From Dipteris shenzhenensis (lineage: Eukaryota > Polypodiophyta > Polypodiopsida > Gleicheniales), in the NCBI GenBank assembly GCA_047967505.1, contig CM106540.1: a stretch of 64,000 bases of DNA; one strand, given 5' to 3'. Under the pieces are notes generated by a model. The model searched no databases. It saw only the letters and a list, made by a program, of their open reading frames with translations, and was not told the origin of the DNA. Below, piece after piece: positions 32,643 through 44,700 of this stretch (position 1 is its first letter; the number at the start of each line of letters is the position of its first letter). A program made the position numbers and the translations under genes.

Positions 32643-34446
32643 GTGTCACTATTGTGGCAAGAAGGGCCACATGAAAAAGGATTGCTACAAGCTTAAAAGA
32701 GAGCAAAAGGATAAGAAAAAGAATGCAAATTGGGGTGCAAATCAGAAGGAAGAGAGTCCAAGGGAGGACAAAGGAAAAGTGAAGATCGAGGAGATCAATG
32801 CAGTCATACATGATAGTGACAATGACATTCTCTTCATGTCTAGTTTATCTGCAGAGTTGCTTACCACTTCAGATGATGCATATTCCCAGGATTGGATTTT
32901 GGATTCTGGTGCTTCATTCCATGTTACTCCCCATAGGGAATGGTTCTCCACTTATGACAGTGGAAAGACAGGTTGTGTGCATCTTGGAAATGACTATGCA
33001 TGTGACGTAGTGGGAGTAGGTGACATAAAGTTTTCTTTTACAAATGGGTTTGCATTTATTTTGAAAATGTGAGACATGTGCCTAAGCTGACCAAGAGTCT
33101 CATTCCAACGGGTCAGCTAGATGATGTTGGTTTTCAGACCATCTTTGGTTCTGGGAGTTGAAAAATTCAGAAGGGCTGTACTTTTGGCCAGGGGTGCCAA
33201 GTGTGGGACTTTGTATCCATTACATGTATCATGGGTGTTTGATCATGTTGTTGCAATAACCGAGCAGCCAAGCACTTCTTTATGGCATTGCCGGTTGGGC
33301 CATATGAGCCAGAATGGGATGAAACTCTTATGCCATTTGGGTTATGTACCGCATTTGAGTTTCTCTAATTTTGAATTTTGTGAGCATTGTCTCTATGGGA
33401 AGCAGACTAAATCAGCCCATAAAAGAAGGGGAAAAAAAGAGTTTGAAAAGCTTGATCTAGTGCATTCAAACGTATGTGGTCCCATGCCTACACGGTCATT
33501 AGGCGGGGCTGAATCCTATGTGACATTCATTGATGATGCAACTAGGAAAGTGTGGGCTTATGCTATATCTCGAAAGAGTGATGTGTTCCAAGTATTTCAG
33601 AAATGGCTGGCCTTGGTTGAGAATTAGTCAGTTAGAATGCTTAAATGCCAATGGATTGACAATGGTGGAGAGTATCTCTCTCATGACTTTCAGCCTTTCT
33701 TGTGATACACATGAGATTAAGAGGGAGCTCACATCCCTTCATACTCTAGAGCAAAATCCAGTTGCAGAAAAGTTGAACCGTACCATTCAAGAAAGGTGGC
33801 AATGCACGCTTTCCAATGCAAGTCTTTCTGGTGGTTTTGGGGCTAAGGCAATGAAGGCTGCAGTGCATGTGATCAATAGATCACTTAGTAAGAGTTTGGA
33901 TGGTGGTATTCCTAAAGAGGCATGGAGTGGCAAGAAGCCCTCTTACTCTCATTTGCATATATTTGGGTGTGAGGCATATGCACATGTGCCAAAAGAGCTT
34001 CGAAAGATCCTAAGTCTAGGAAATGCATCTTTAATGGTTATGTTGAAAGTGGAGAGATGGGCTATTGTCACTGGGATCCAAAACCAAAGAAGATCATATG
34101 CAGCCATGATGTAGCCTTCAATGAGAAGAAGATATATAAGGCACCCATGAGGGATGTGGAAATAAGGAGAATCACTTTCCAAGACGTGAATCCACCTACA
34201 TATGTTGATAGACAGCAAGCTGTCCATGCATCAAATGTGCAAGAAATGGTACCACCAAGTAGTCCCACAGGTATACAATCAAGGGTAGATGATGGATCAT
34301 CTATTGGTGGAAATGATGAGCCAAATGTGGCTGATTTGCAGGTGGGACAGCAAGCTGAAATGCCCTTGAGAAGATCATCTAGAGTGTCTAGACCGCCTGA
34401 TAGGTTTGTTCTAGGGGTAGACTATGTGATGCTTACTGATTGTAGG
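32643..34446 (+). pseudogene. Outer copia: end of gag, protease, integrase
   Basis: It resumes with the zinc knuckle 'CHYCGKKGHMKKDC'. The protease motif 'WILDSGASFHVTPHREW' (about 32893-32943) is intact. After stops near 33072-33120, a GAG-pre-integrase region appears ('LWHCRLGHMSQNGMKLL', 'CEHCLYGKQTKSAH'), then the integrase core with 'LVHSNVCGP' (the family Asp is Asn here), 'WIDNGGEYLSHDF' and heavily shifted C-terminal parts ('IFGCEAYAHVPKELRK'). Ends at 'PPDRFVLGVDYVMLTDC', just before RT would begin. Confidence 0.85.
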
Positions 34447-34560
34447 CACGGGGGGTTCACTCATAGTAAAGAAGACATGTCACTTGCATGCAAGGACTTC
34501 TAAAAAACCCCCTATTTATGAAGCTTGTGAGACTAACATATCCCCCTATTTAAGCTTATA
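34446..34560. mobile_element. MITE-family left end, partner end not found
   Basis: gcacggggggttcactcatag closely matches the left terminus of the 185-bp MITE (cgcacgggggattcactag), followed by a related inner TIR (atgtcacttgcatgcaagg). No matching right terminus was found in the next 1.3 kb, so it may be a truncated copy. It marks the point where the outer copia pol ends. Confidence 0.5.
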
Positions 34561-34639
34561 AGATATATACATGTATGACTTTTTATATATAACACCTATT
34601 TCATTAATTTTGGACTTTTTGTGTTGTTTATGGACGAAG

Positions 34640-34745
34640 CCCAAAAATCCTTCCCAAATGAAAACTTTACTTTGTGAAAATATCCTTCCAAAATCAAAAT
34701 TTTACTTTTTGCAAATATTCTTCCCAAATCAAAAGTTCACTTTGT
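34640..34745. repeat. Short repeats of 'cttcccaaatcaaaa..tttacttt'
   Basis: Three imperfect ~40-bp copies (34650, 34685, 34720). The third leads into the 180-bp duplication. Confidence 0.6.
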
Positions 34746-35078
34746 GGCACTATCATATTCACATAAAAATATTGTTCTTTCAATCTATACTTTTGCACCA
34801 ACATGCAAGAATTTGAAATAATCCTATATTAGAAATTCTAGCTATATCTAAGTTATTTGTTGATTTAATTATTTTTAATATTTTTCCTTGACGTTTTTCC
34901 TTCCCAAATCAAAAGTTCACTTTGTGGCACTATCATATTCACATAAAAATATTGTTTTTTCAATCTATACTTTTGCACCAACATGCAAGAATTTGAAATA
35001 ATCCTATATTAGAAATTCTAGCTATATCTAAGTTATTTGTTAATTTAATTATTTTTAATATTTTTCCTTGACGTTTTT
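34721..35078. repeat. Tandem 180-bp duplication
   Basis: Units 34721-34900 and 34901-35078 differ at about two positions (ttctttc/ttttttc and tgttgat/tgttaat). Such low divergence implies a recent event. AT-rich and non-coding. Confidence 0.95.
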
Positions 35079-35079
35079 T

Positions 35080-35365
35080 GTTGACGTGATAAATTTATAA
35101 ATCCATGAAAGGAGACTTAAATATTTCATGAAAATAACATTGTCACTCGGCAATATGCACAAAATTTTTAAAACTTTTAATAAATAAAAGAAGACATGAT
35201 GCCATAAGACCCAAGTTTTGTATTGAACCAAAGAGGTATAATAGCAATTATAGCTATTCTTATATGATTACATTGAGAGACGTTGCTCTTAGCTAGAGTC
35301 TTTATATCCAAAATGATATAGATTGAACATATGTTTACAATTTAAATTGTTGCTCTTAAAGAGCC
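35080..35365. other. No recognisable gene
   Basis: AT-rich DNA with no frame or repeat that I can support. Confidence 0.5.
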
Positions 35366-35735
35366 TCAATTCGTGCCATCTGCATAATTTGACTCCCCAT
35401 TGTCTTATTGCTCTCTTCAATGTCACGACAGTCCCTTGCCAGGTGCCATCTGCATAATTTGACTCCCACTTGTCTTGTCAAGCCTTGCCCCTTGGGTGCA
35501 TTGACTCCCCATTGTCTTATTGCTCAATGCGATAGTCCCTTGCCAGGTGCCATCTGCATTAACTCCCTATTGTCTTGCCAAGCCTTGACCCTTGGGTGAC
35601 ATCCAGTGCAAAATACAGGTGCCATCTGCATTAACTCCCACAAGTTATCTTGCCAAGCCTTGCCCCTTGGGTGCATTGACTCCCCATTGTCTTATTGCTC
35701 AATGTGATAGTCCCTTATTATAATTTCTAATTAGT
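35366..35735. repeat. Irregular repeats of 'ggtgccatctgcat...gactccc..tgtctt'
   Basis: The gtgccatctgcat motif recurs near 35375, 35441, 35547 and 35619, and 'ccccattgtcttattgctc' near 35395, 35502 and 35683. Unit length varies from 65 to 107 bp. Borders the satellite array. Confidence 0.8.
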
Positions 35736-35754
35736 ACTTAATTTATTAGTGGGA

Positions 35755-38700
35755 GAAGTTATCCGATCAACAGATGGACATGCCAAGTTATCCTTTGCAT
35801 GGTCGATCAAGCATTAAATACTATTTTTGCTCTAGTGTCATGCACATCCGTAAAAAAACATGAGCCTACTAGGTATGTTATATCCAATCAAGCACTAATG
35901 GGATGCATGTGCCACTTTGCATGTAAGTCAATTCCACCCAGTTGAGGGTGTGTGCAAAGAATTGTTCCCATCGGTGCATTGTCGATCAAGCATAAAACAT
36001 CGTTTTTGCCTTAATGTCATGCACAACCATGAAAAAACACGGTCCTAAGTGTGTTAATCAAACAAGTACTTATTGGATGGGGGCTCCACTTTTCACGCAA
36101 GTTTGTTTCAACTAGGTTGAGATGCGTGCAAAGTATTGTCACCATCGGATATGCTTTGCATGGTCGATCACGCATTATACACCATGTTTTCCCTAGTGAT
36201 ATGCACATCCGTAAAAAAACACGCCCTTAGGTGTGTTATCTGACCAAGTACTTATCGGATGGGTGTGCCTCTTTGAGAACATTTCAATACCACCTAGGTT
36301 GAGGTGTACAAAAATTTTTGTGCCCATCGGATATGCTTCGCATGGTCGATCGAGCATTAAATATACTATTTTTGCTCGTGTCATGCACATTCGTAAAAAA
36401 AACACGCTGCTCGGTGTGTTATCTGATCAAGTACTTATGCGATGGGAATGCCACTCTGCATGTAAGTCGATTCCACCTGGTTTAAGCTGTGTGCAAAGTA
36501 TTGTGCCCATCGAATATGCTTTGCATTGTCGATCAAGCATAAAATACCCTTTTTGCCTTAGTGTCATGCACAACCATATAAAAACACGGTCCTAAGTGTG
36601 TTAATCAAACAAGTACTTATCAGATGGGGGCTCTAGTTTGCACGCAAGTCCGTTTGAACTAGTTGAGATGCGTGCAAAGTATTTTCACCATCGGATATGC
36701 TATGCATGGTCGATTACGCATTATACAACGTTTTTCCTGTAGTGATATGCACATCCGCAAAAAAACATGCCCTTAGGTATGTTATCTGACCAAGTACTTA
36801 TCGGATGGGTGTGCGTCTTTGAGAACATTTCAATACCACCTAGGTTAAGGTGTATGAAAAGTATTGTGCCCATTGGATATGCTTTACATGGTCGATTGAG
36901 CATTAAATATCATTTTTAGTGTCATGTACATCCGTAAAAATACACGCTGCTAGGTGTGTTATCCGATCAAGTACTTATGCGATGGGAATGCCACTCTGCA
37001 TGTAAGTCAATTCCACCTAGTTGAAGGTGTGTGCAAAGTATTGTGCCCATCGAATATGCTTTGCATTGTTGATCAAGCATAAAACACCGTTTTTGCCTTT
37101 GTGTCATGCACAACCATATAAAAACACGGCCATAGGTGTGTTATTCAAATAAGTACTTATCTAATGGAGGCTCCACTTTGCACGCAAGTCCTTTTCAACT
37201 ACGTTGAGGTGCGTGCAAAGTATTGTCACCATCGGATATGCTTTGCATGGTCGATCATGCATTATACACCATTTTTTCCCTAGTGATATGGACATCCACA
37301 AAAAAACACGCCATTAAGTGTGTTATCTGACCAAGTACTTATCGGATGGGTGTGCCTCATTGAGAACATTTCAATACCACCTAGGTTGAGGTGTATGAAA
37401 GTGTTGTGCCCATCGGATATCCTTTGCATGGTCGATCGAGCATTAAATACTATTTTTGCTCTAGTGTCATGCACATCCGTAAAAAAACACGCTGCTAGGT
37501 ATGTTATCCGATCAAGCACTTATGGGATGGGCATGCCACTTTGCATGTAAGTAAATTCCACCTAGTTGAAGGTGTGTGCAAAGTATTATGCCCACCGTTT
37601 TTGCCTTAGTGTCATGCACAACCATGAAAAAACACGGTCCTAGGTGTGTTATTCAAACAAGTACTCATCGGATGGGGGCTCCACTTTGCACACAAGTCCA
37701 TTTCAACTACCTTGAGGTGTGTGCAAAGTATTGTCACCATCGGATATGAGTTGCATGGTCGATCACGCATTATACACCGTTTTTTCCCTAATGGTATGCA
37801 CATCCGCAAAAAAACACGCCCTTAGGTATGTTATCTGACCAAGTACTTATCGAATGGGTGTGCCTCTTTGAGAACATTTCAATACCACCTAGGTTGCGGT
37901 ATAGGAAAAGTATTGTGCCCATCGGATATGCTTTGCATGGTCGATCGAGCATTAAATACCATTTTTGCCTTAGTGTCATGCACATCCGTAACAAAACACG
38001 CTGCTAGGTGTGTTATCCAATCAAGAACTTATGCGATGGGAATGCCACTTTTCATGTAAGTCAATTCCACCTATTTGAAGGTGTGTGCAAATTATCGTGC
38101 CCATCGGATATGCTTTGCATTGTCGATCAAGCATAAAATACCGTTTTTGCCTTAGTTACATGCACAACCATGAAAAAACATGGTCCTAAGTGTGACAAGT
38201 ACTTATCAAATGGGGGCTCCACTTTGCACACAAGTCCTTTTCAACTAGGTTGAGGTGCACGCAAATTATTGTCACCATCCGATATGCTTTGCATGGTCGA
38301 TCACGCATTGTACACCATTTCTTCCCTAGTGATATGGACATCCGCAAAAAAACTAGGTTGAGGCATACGAAAAGTTTTGTGCCCATCGGATATCCTTTAC
38401 ATGGTTGATCGAGCATTAAATACTATTTGTGCTCTAGTGTCATGCACATCCCTAAAAAAACACGCTACTAGGTATGTTATCCGATCAAGCACTTATGGGA
38501 TGGGCGTGCCACTTTGCATGTAAGTTGTTTCCACCTAGTTGAAGGTGTGTGCAAAGTATTGTGCCCATCGGATATGCTTTGCATTGTCGATCAAGCATAA
38601 AACACCGTTTTTGCCTTAGTGTCATGCACAACCATGAAAAAACACAGTCCTAGGTGTGTTATTCAAACTAGTACTTATCGGATGGGGGCTCTAGTTTTCA

Positions 38701-41700
38701 CGCAAGTCCGTTTCAACTAGGTTGAGGTGTTTGCAAAGTATTGTCACCATCGGATATGATTTGCATGGTCGATCACGCATTATACACCGTTTTTTCCCTA
38801 GTGGTATGCACATCCGCAAAAAAACATGCCCTTAGGTATGTTATCTGACCAAGTACTTATCGGATGGGTGTGCCTCTATGAGAACATTTCAATACCACCT
38901 AGGTTGAGGTATAGGAAAAGTATTATGCCCATCGGATATGCTTTGCATGGTCGATGGAGCATTAAATACCATTTTTGCCTTAGTATCATGCACATCCGTA
39001 AAAAAACACGCTACTAGGTGTGTTATCCGATCAAGCACTTATGGGATGGGAATGCCACTTTGCATGTAAGTCAATCCCATCTATTTGAACGTGTGTGCAA
39101 TGTATCTTTCCCATCGGATATGCTTAGCATTGTCGATCAAGCATAAAATACCGTTTTTGCCTTAGTTACATGCACAACCATGAAAAAACATGGTCCTAAG
39201 TGTGTTAATTAAACAAGTACTTATCGGATGGGGGCTCCACTTTGCACACAAGTCTGTTTCAACTAGGTAGAGGTGCGCGCAAAGTATTGTCACCATCGGA
39301 TATGCTTTGCATGGTCGATGAAGCATAAAACACCATTTTTTCCTTAGTGATATGGACATCTGCAAAAAAACACGCCCTTAGGTGTGTTATCTGACCAAGT
39401 ACTTATCGGATGGTTGATGTCATTGAGAACATTTCAATACCACCTAGGTTGAGGCATACGAAAAGTTTTGTTCCCATCGGATATCCTTTGCAGGGTCGAT
39501 CGAGCATTAAATACTATTTTTGCTCTAGTGTCATGCACATCCGTAAAAAAACACGCTACTAGGTATATTATCCGATCAAGCACTTATGGGATGGGCGTGC
39601 CACTTTGCATGTAAGTCGATTCTACCTAATTGAAGGTGTGTGCAAAGTATTGTGCCCATCGGATATGCTTTGCATTGTCGATCAAGCATAAAACACCATT
39701 TTTGCCTTAGTGTCATGCACAACCATGAAAAAACACGGTCCTAGGTGTGTTATTCAAACTAGTACTTATCGGATGGGGGCTCCAGTTTGCATGCAAGTCC
39801 GTTTTAACTAGTTTGAGGTGTGTGCAAAGTATTGTCACCATCGGATATGATTTGCATGGTCGATCACGCATTATACACCGTTTTTTCCCTAGTGGTATGC
39901 ACATCCGCAAAAAAACACACCCTTAGGTATGTTATCTGACCAAGTACTTATCGGATGGGTGTGCTTCTTTGAGAACATTTCAATACCACCTAGGTTGAGG
40001 TATAGGAAAAGTATTATGCCCATCGGATATGCTTTGCATGGTCGATTGAGCATTAAATATCATTTTTGCCTTGGTGTCATGCACATCCGTAAAAAAACAC
40101 GCTGCTAGGTGTGTTATCCGATCAAGCACTCATGCGATGGGAATGCCACTTTGCATGTGAGTCAATTACACCTAGTTGAAGGTGTGTGCAAAGTATCGTG
40201 CCCATCGGATATGCTTTTCATTGTCGATCAAGCATAAAATACCATTTTTGCCTTAGTTACATGCACAACCATGAAAACACACGGTCCTAAGTGTGTTAAT
40301 TAAACAAGTACTTATCGGATGGCGGCTCCACTTTGCACACAAGTTTGTTTCAACTAGGTGAGGTGCACGCAAAGTATTTTCACCATCGGATATGCTTTGC
40401 ATGGTCGATCAAGCATAAAACACCGTTTTTTCCTTAGTGTCATGCACAACCATGAAAAAACACGGTCCTAGGTGTGTTATTCAAACTAGTACTTATCAGA
40501 TGGGGGCTCCAGTTTGCACACAAGTCCGTTTCAACTAGGTTGAGATGAATGCAAAGTATTGTCACCATCGGATATGCTTTCCATGGTCGATCACTTATTA
40601 TACACCATTTTTTCCCTAGTGATATGCACATCTGCAAAAAAACACGCCCTTAGGTGTGTTATCTGACCAACGGATGGGTGTGCCTCTTTGAGAATATTTC
40701 AATAGCACCTAGGTTGAGGTGTACAAAAAGTGTTGTGCCCATCAAATATCCTTTGAATGGTCGATCGAGCATTAAATACTATTTTTGCTCTAGTGTCATG
40801 CACATCTATAAAAAACACACTGCTAGGTATGTTATCCGATCAAGCACTTATGGGATGGGCATGACACTTTGCATGTAAGTCAATTCCACCTAGTTGAAGG
40901 TGTGTGCAAAGTATTGTGCTCATCGGACATGCTTTGCATTGTCGATCAAGCATAAAACAATGTTTTTGCCTTAGTGTCATGCACAACCATGAAAAAACAC
41001 GGTCCTAAGTGTGTTAATCAAACAAGTACTTATCGGATGGGGGCTCTAGTTTGAACACAAGTCTCTTTCAACTAGGTTGAGATGAGTGCAAAGTATTGTG
41101 ACCATCAGATATGATTTGCATGGTCGATCACGCATTATACACCATTTTTCCCCTAGTGGTATGCACATCCACAAAAAAACACGCCCTTAGGTATGTTATC
41201 TGACCAAGTACTTATCGGATGGGTGTGCCTCTTTGAGAACATTTCAATACCACCTAGGTTAAGGTGTAGGAAAAGTATTGTGCCCATCGTATATGCTTTG
41301 CATGGTCGATCAAGCATTAAATACCATTTTTACCTTAGTGTCATGCACATCCGTAAAAAAACACGCTGCTAAGTGTGTTATCCAATCAAGTAATTATACG
41401 ATGGGAATGGCACTTTGCATGTAAGTCAATTCCACCTGGTTGAAGCTGTGTGCAAAGTATTGTGCCCATCGGATATGCTTTGCATTGTCGATCAAGCATA
41501 AAACACCGTTTTTGCCTTTGTGTCATGCACAACCATATAAAAACACGGCCGTAGCTATGTTATTCAAATAAGTACTTATCGGATGGGGGCTCCACTTTGC
41601 ATGCAAGTCCGTTTCAACTACTTTGAGGTGCGCTCAAGGTATTGTCACCATCGGATATGCTTTGCATCGTCGATCACGCATTATACACCATTTTTTCCCT

Positions 41701-44700
41701 AGTGCTATGGACATCCGCAAAAAACACGCCATTAGGTGTGTTATCTGACCAAGTACTTATCGGATGGGTGTGCCTCATTGAGAACATCTCAATACCATCT
41801 AGGTTGATGTGTACGAAAAGTGTTGTGCCCATCGGATATGCTTTGCATGGTCAATCACGCATTATACACCGTTTTTTCCCTAGGGGTATGCACATCCGCA
41901 AAAAAACACGCCCTTAGGTATGTTATCTGATCAAGTGCTTATCGGATGGGTGTGCCTCTTTGAGAACATTTCAATACCACCTGGGTTGAGGTGTACGAAA
42001 AGTATTGTCCCCATCGGATATGCTTTGCATGGTGAATCGAGCATTAAACACTATTTTTGCTCTAGTGTCATGCACATCCGTAAAAAAACACGCTACTAGG
42101 TGTGTTATCTAATCAAGCACTTATGCAATGGGCATGTCACTTTGCATGTAAGTCAATTCTACCTATTTGAAGGTTTGTGCAAAGTATTGTGCCCATCGGA
42201 TATGCTTTGCATTGTCAATCAAGCATAACACACCGTTTTTGCCTTAGTGTCATGCACAACCATATAAAAACACGGCCATAGGTGTGTTATTCAAATAAGT
42301 ACTTATCAGATGGGGGCACCACTTTGCACGCAGGTCCTTTTCAACTACGTTGAGGTGCATGCAAAGTATTGTCACCATCGGATATGATTTGCATGGTCGA
42401 TCACGCATGATACACCATTTTTTCCCTAATGATATGTACATCCACAAAAAAACACGCCATTAGGTGTGTTATTTGACCAAGTACTTATCGGATGGGTGTG
42501 CCTCATTGACAACATTTCAATACCACCTATGTTGAGGCATTCAAAAAGTTTTGTGCCCATCGGATATCCTTTGCATGGTCGATCGAGCATTAAATACTAT
42601 TTTTGCTCTCGTGTCATGCACATCCGTAAAAAAACACGCTGCTAGGTATGTTATCCAATCAAGCACTTATGGGATGGGGGTGCCACTTTGCATGTAAGTT
42701 GATTCCACTTAGTTGAAGGTGTGTGCAAAGTATTGTGCCCATCGGATATGCTTTGCATTGTCGATCAAGCATAAAACACCGTTTTTGCCTTAGTGTCATG
42801 CACAACCATGAAAAAACACGGTCCTAGGTGTGTTATTCAAACAAGTACTTACCGGATGGGGGCTCCAGTTTGCATGCAAGTCCGTTTCAACTAGGTTGAG
42901 GTTTGTGCAAAGTATTGTCACCATCGGATATGATTTGCATGGTCGATCACGCATTATACACCGTTTTTTCCCTAGTGGTATGCACATCCGCAAAAAAACA
43001 CACCCTTAGGTATGTTATCTGACCAAGTACTTATCGGATGGGTGTGCCTCTTTGAGAAAATTTCAATACCACCTAGGTTGAGGTATAGGAAAAGAATTAT
43101 GCCCATCGGATATGCTTTGCATGGTCGATCGAGCATTAAATACCATTTTTGCCTTAGTGTCATGCACATTCGTAAAAAAACACGCTGCTAGGTGTGTTAT
43201 CCGATCAAGCACTTATGCGATGGGAATGCCACTTTGCATGTAAGTCAATTCCACCTAGTTGAAGGTGTGTGAAAAGTATCGTGCCCATCAGATATGCTTT
43301 GCATTGTCGATCAAGCATAAAATACCGTTTTTGCCTTAGTTACATGCACAACCATGAAAAAACACGCAAAAAAACACGCCCTTAGGTGTGTTATCTGACC
43401 AAGTACTTATCGGATGGGTGTACCTCTTTGAGAACATTTCAATACCACCTAGGTTGAGGCATACAAAACGTTTTGTGCCCATCGGATATCCTTTGCATGG
43501 TCGATCGAGCATTAAATACTATTTTTGTTCTAGTGTCATGCACATCCGTTAAAAAACACGCTACTAGGTATATTATCCGATGAAGCACTTATAGGATGGG
43601 CATGCCACTTTGCATGTAAGTAGATTCCACCTAGTTGAAGGTGTGTGCAAAGTATTGTGCCCATCGGATATGCTTTGCATTGTGGATCAAGCATAAAACT
43701 CTGTTTTTGCATTAGTGTCATGCACAACCATGAAAAAACACGGTCCTAGGTGTGTTATTCAAACTAGTACTTATCGGATGGGGGCTCTAGTTTGCACACA
43801 AGTCTGTTTTAACTAGGTTGAGATGAGTGCAAAGTATTGTCACCATCGGATATGCTTTGCATGGTCAATCACGCATTATACACCATTTTTTCCCTAGTGA
43901 TATGCACATCCGCAAAAAAACACGCCCTTAGGTGTGTTATCTGACCAAGTACTTATCGGATGGGTGTTCCTCTTTGAGAACATTTCAATACCACCTATGT
44001 TGAGGTGTACGAAAAGTGATGTGCCCATCGGATATCCTTTGCATGGTGGATCGAGCATTAAATACTATTTTTGCTCTAGTGTCATGCACATCTGTAAAAA
44101 AACACGCTGCTAGGTATGTTATCCGTATCCGATCAAGCACTTATGGGATGGGCGTGCCACTTTGCATGTAAGTTGATTCTACCTAGTTGAAGGTGTGTGC
44201 AAAGTATTGTGCCCATCGGATATGCTTTGCATTGTCGATCAAGCATAAAACACCGTTTTTGCCTTAGTGTCATGCACAACCATGAAAAAACACGGTCCTA
44301 GGTGTGTTATTCAAACAAGTACTTATCGGATGGGGGCTCCAGTTTGCACGCAAGTCCATTTCAACTAGGTTGAGATGCATGCATAGTATTGTCACCATCG
44401 GATATGATTTGCATGGTCGATCACACATTATACACCGTTTTTTCCCTAGTGGTATGCACATCCGAAAAAAACACACCCTTAGGTATGTTATCTGACCAAG
44501 TACTTATCGGATGGGTGTGCCTCTTTGAGAACATTTCAATACCACCTAGGTTGAGGTGTACGAAAAGTGTTGTGCCCATCGGATATCCTTTGCATGGTCG
44601 ATCGAGCATTAAATACTATTTTTGCTCTAGTGTCATGCACATCCGTAAAAAACACGCTGCTAGGTATGTTATCCGATCAAGCACTTATGGGATGGACGTG

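Larger units (their letters stand above)
22200..34446 (+). mobile_element. Outer Ty1/copia element, split by nested insertions and 3'-truncated
   Basis: A plus-strand copia element has its LTR end and primer site near 22689-22702 and gag from 23470. It is interrupted at 24152 and resumes at 32643 with protease and integrase, stopping abruptly near 34446 at a MITE-like terminus. RT, RNase H and the 3' LTR are missing. The interruption lies in the gag zinc knuckle and is flanked by a perfect 5-bp duplication (gtgtc). The left boundary given is approximate. Confidence 0.85.
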
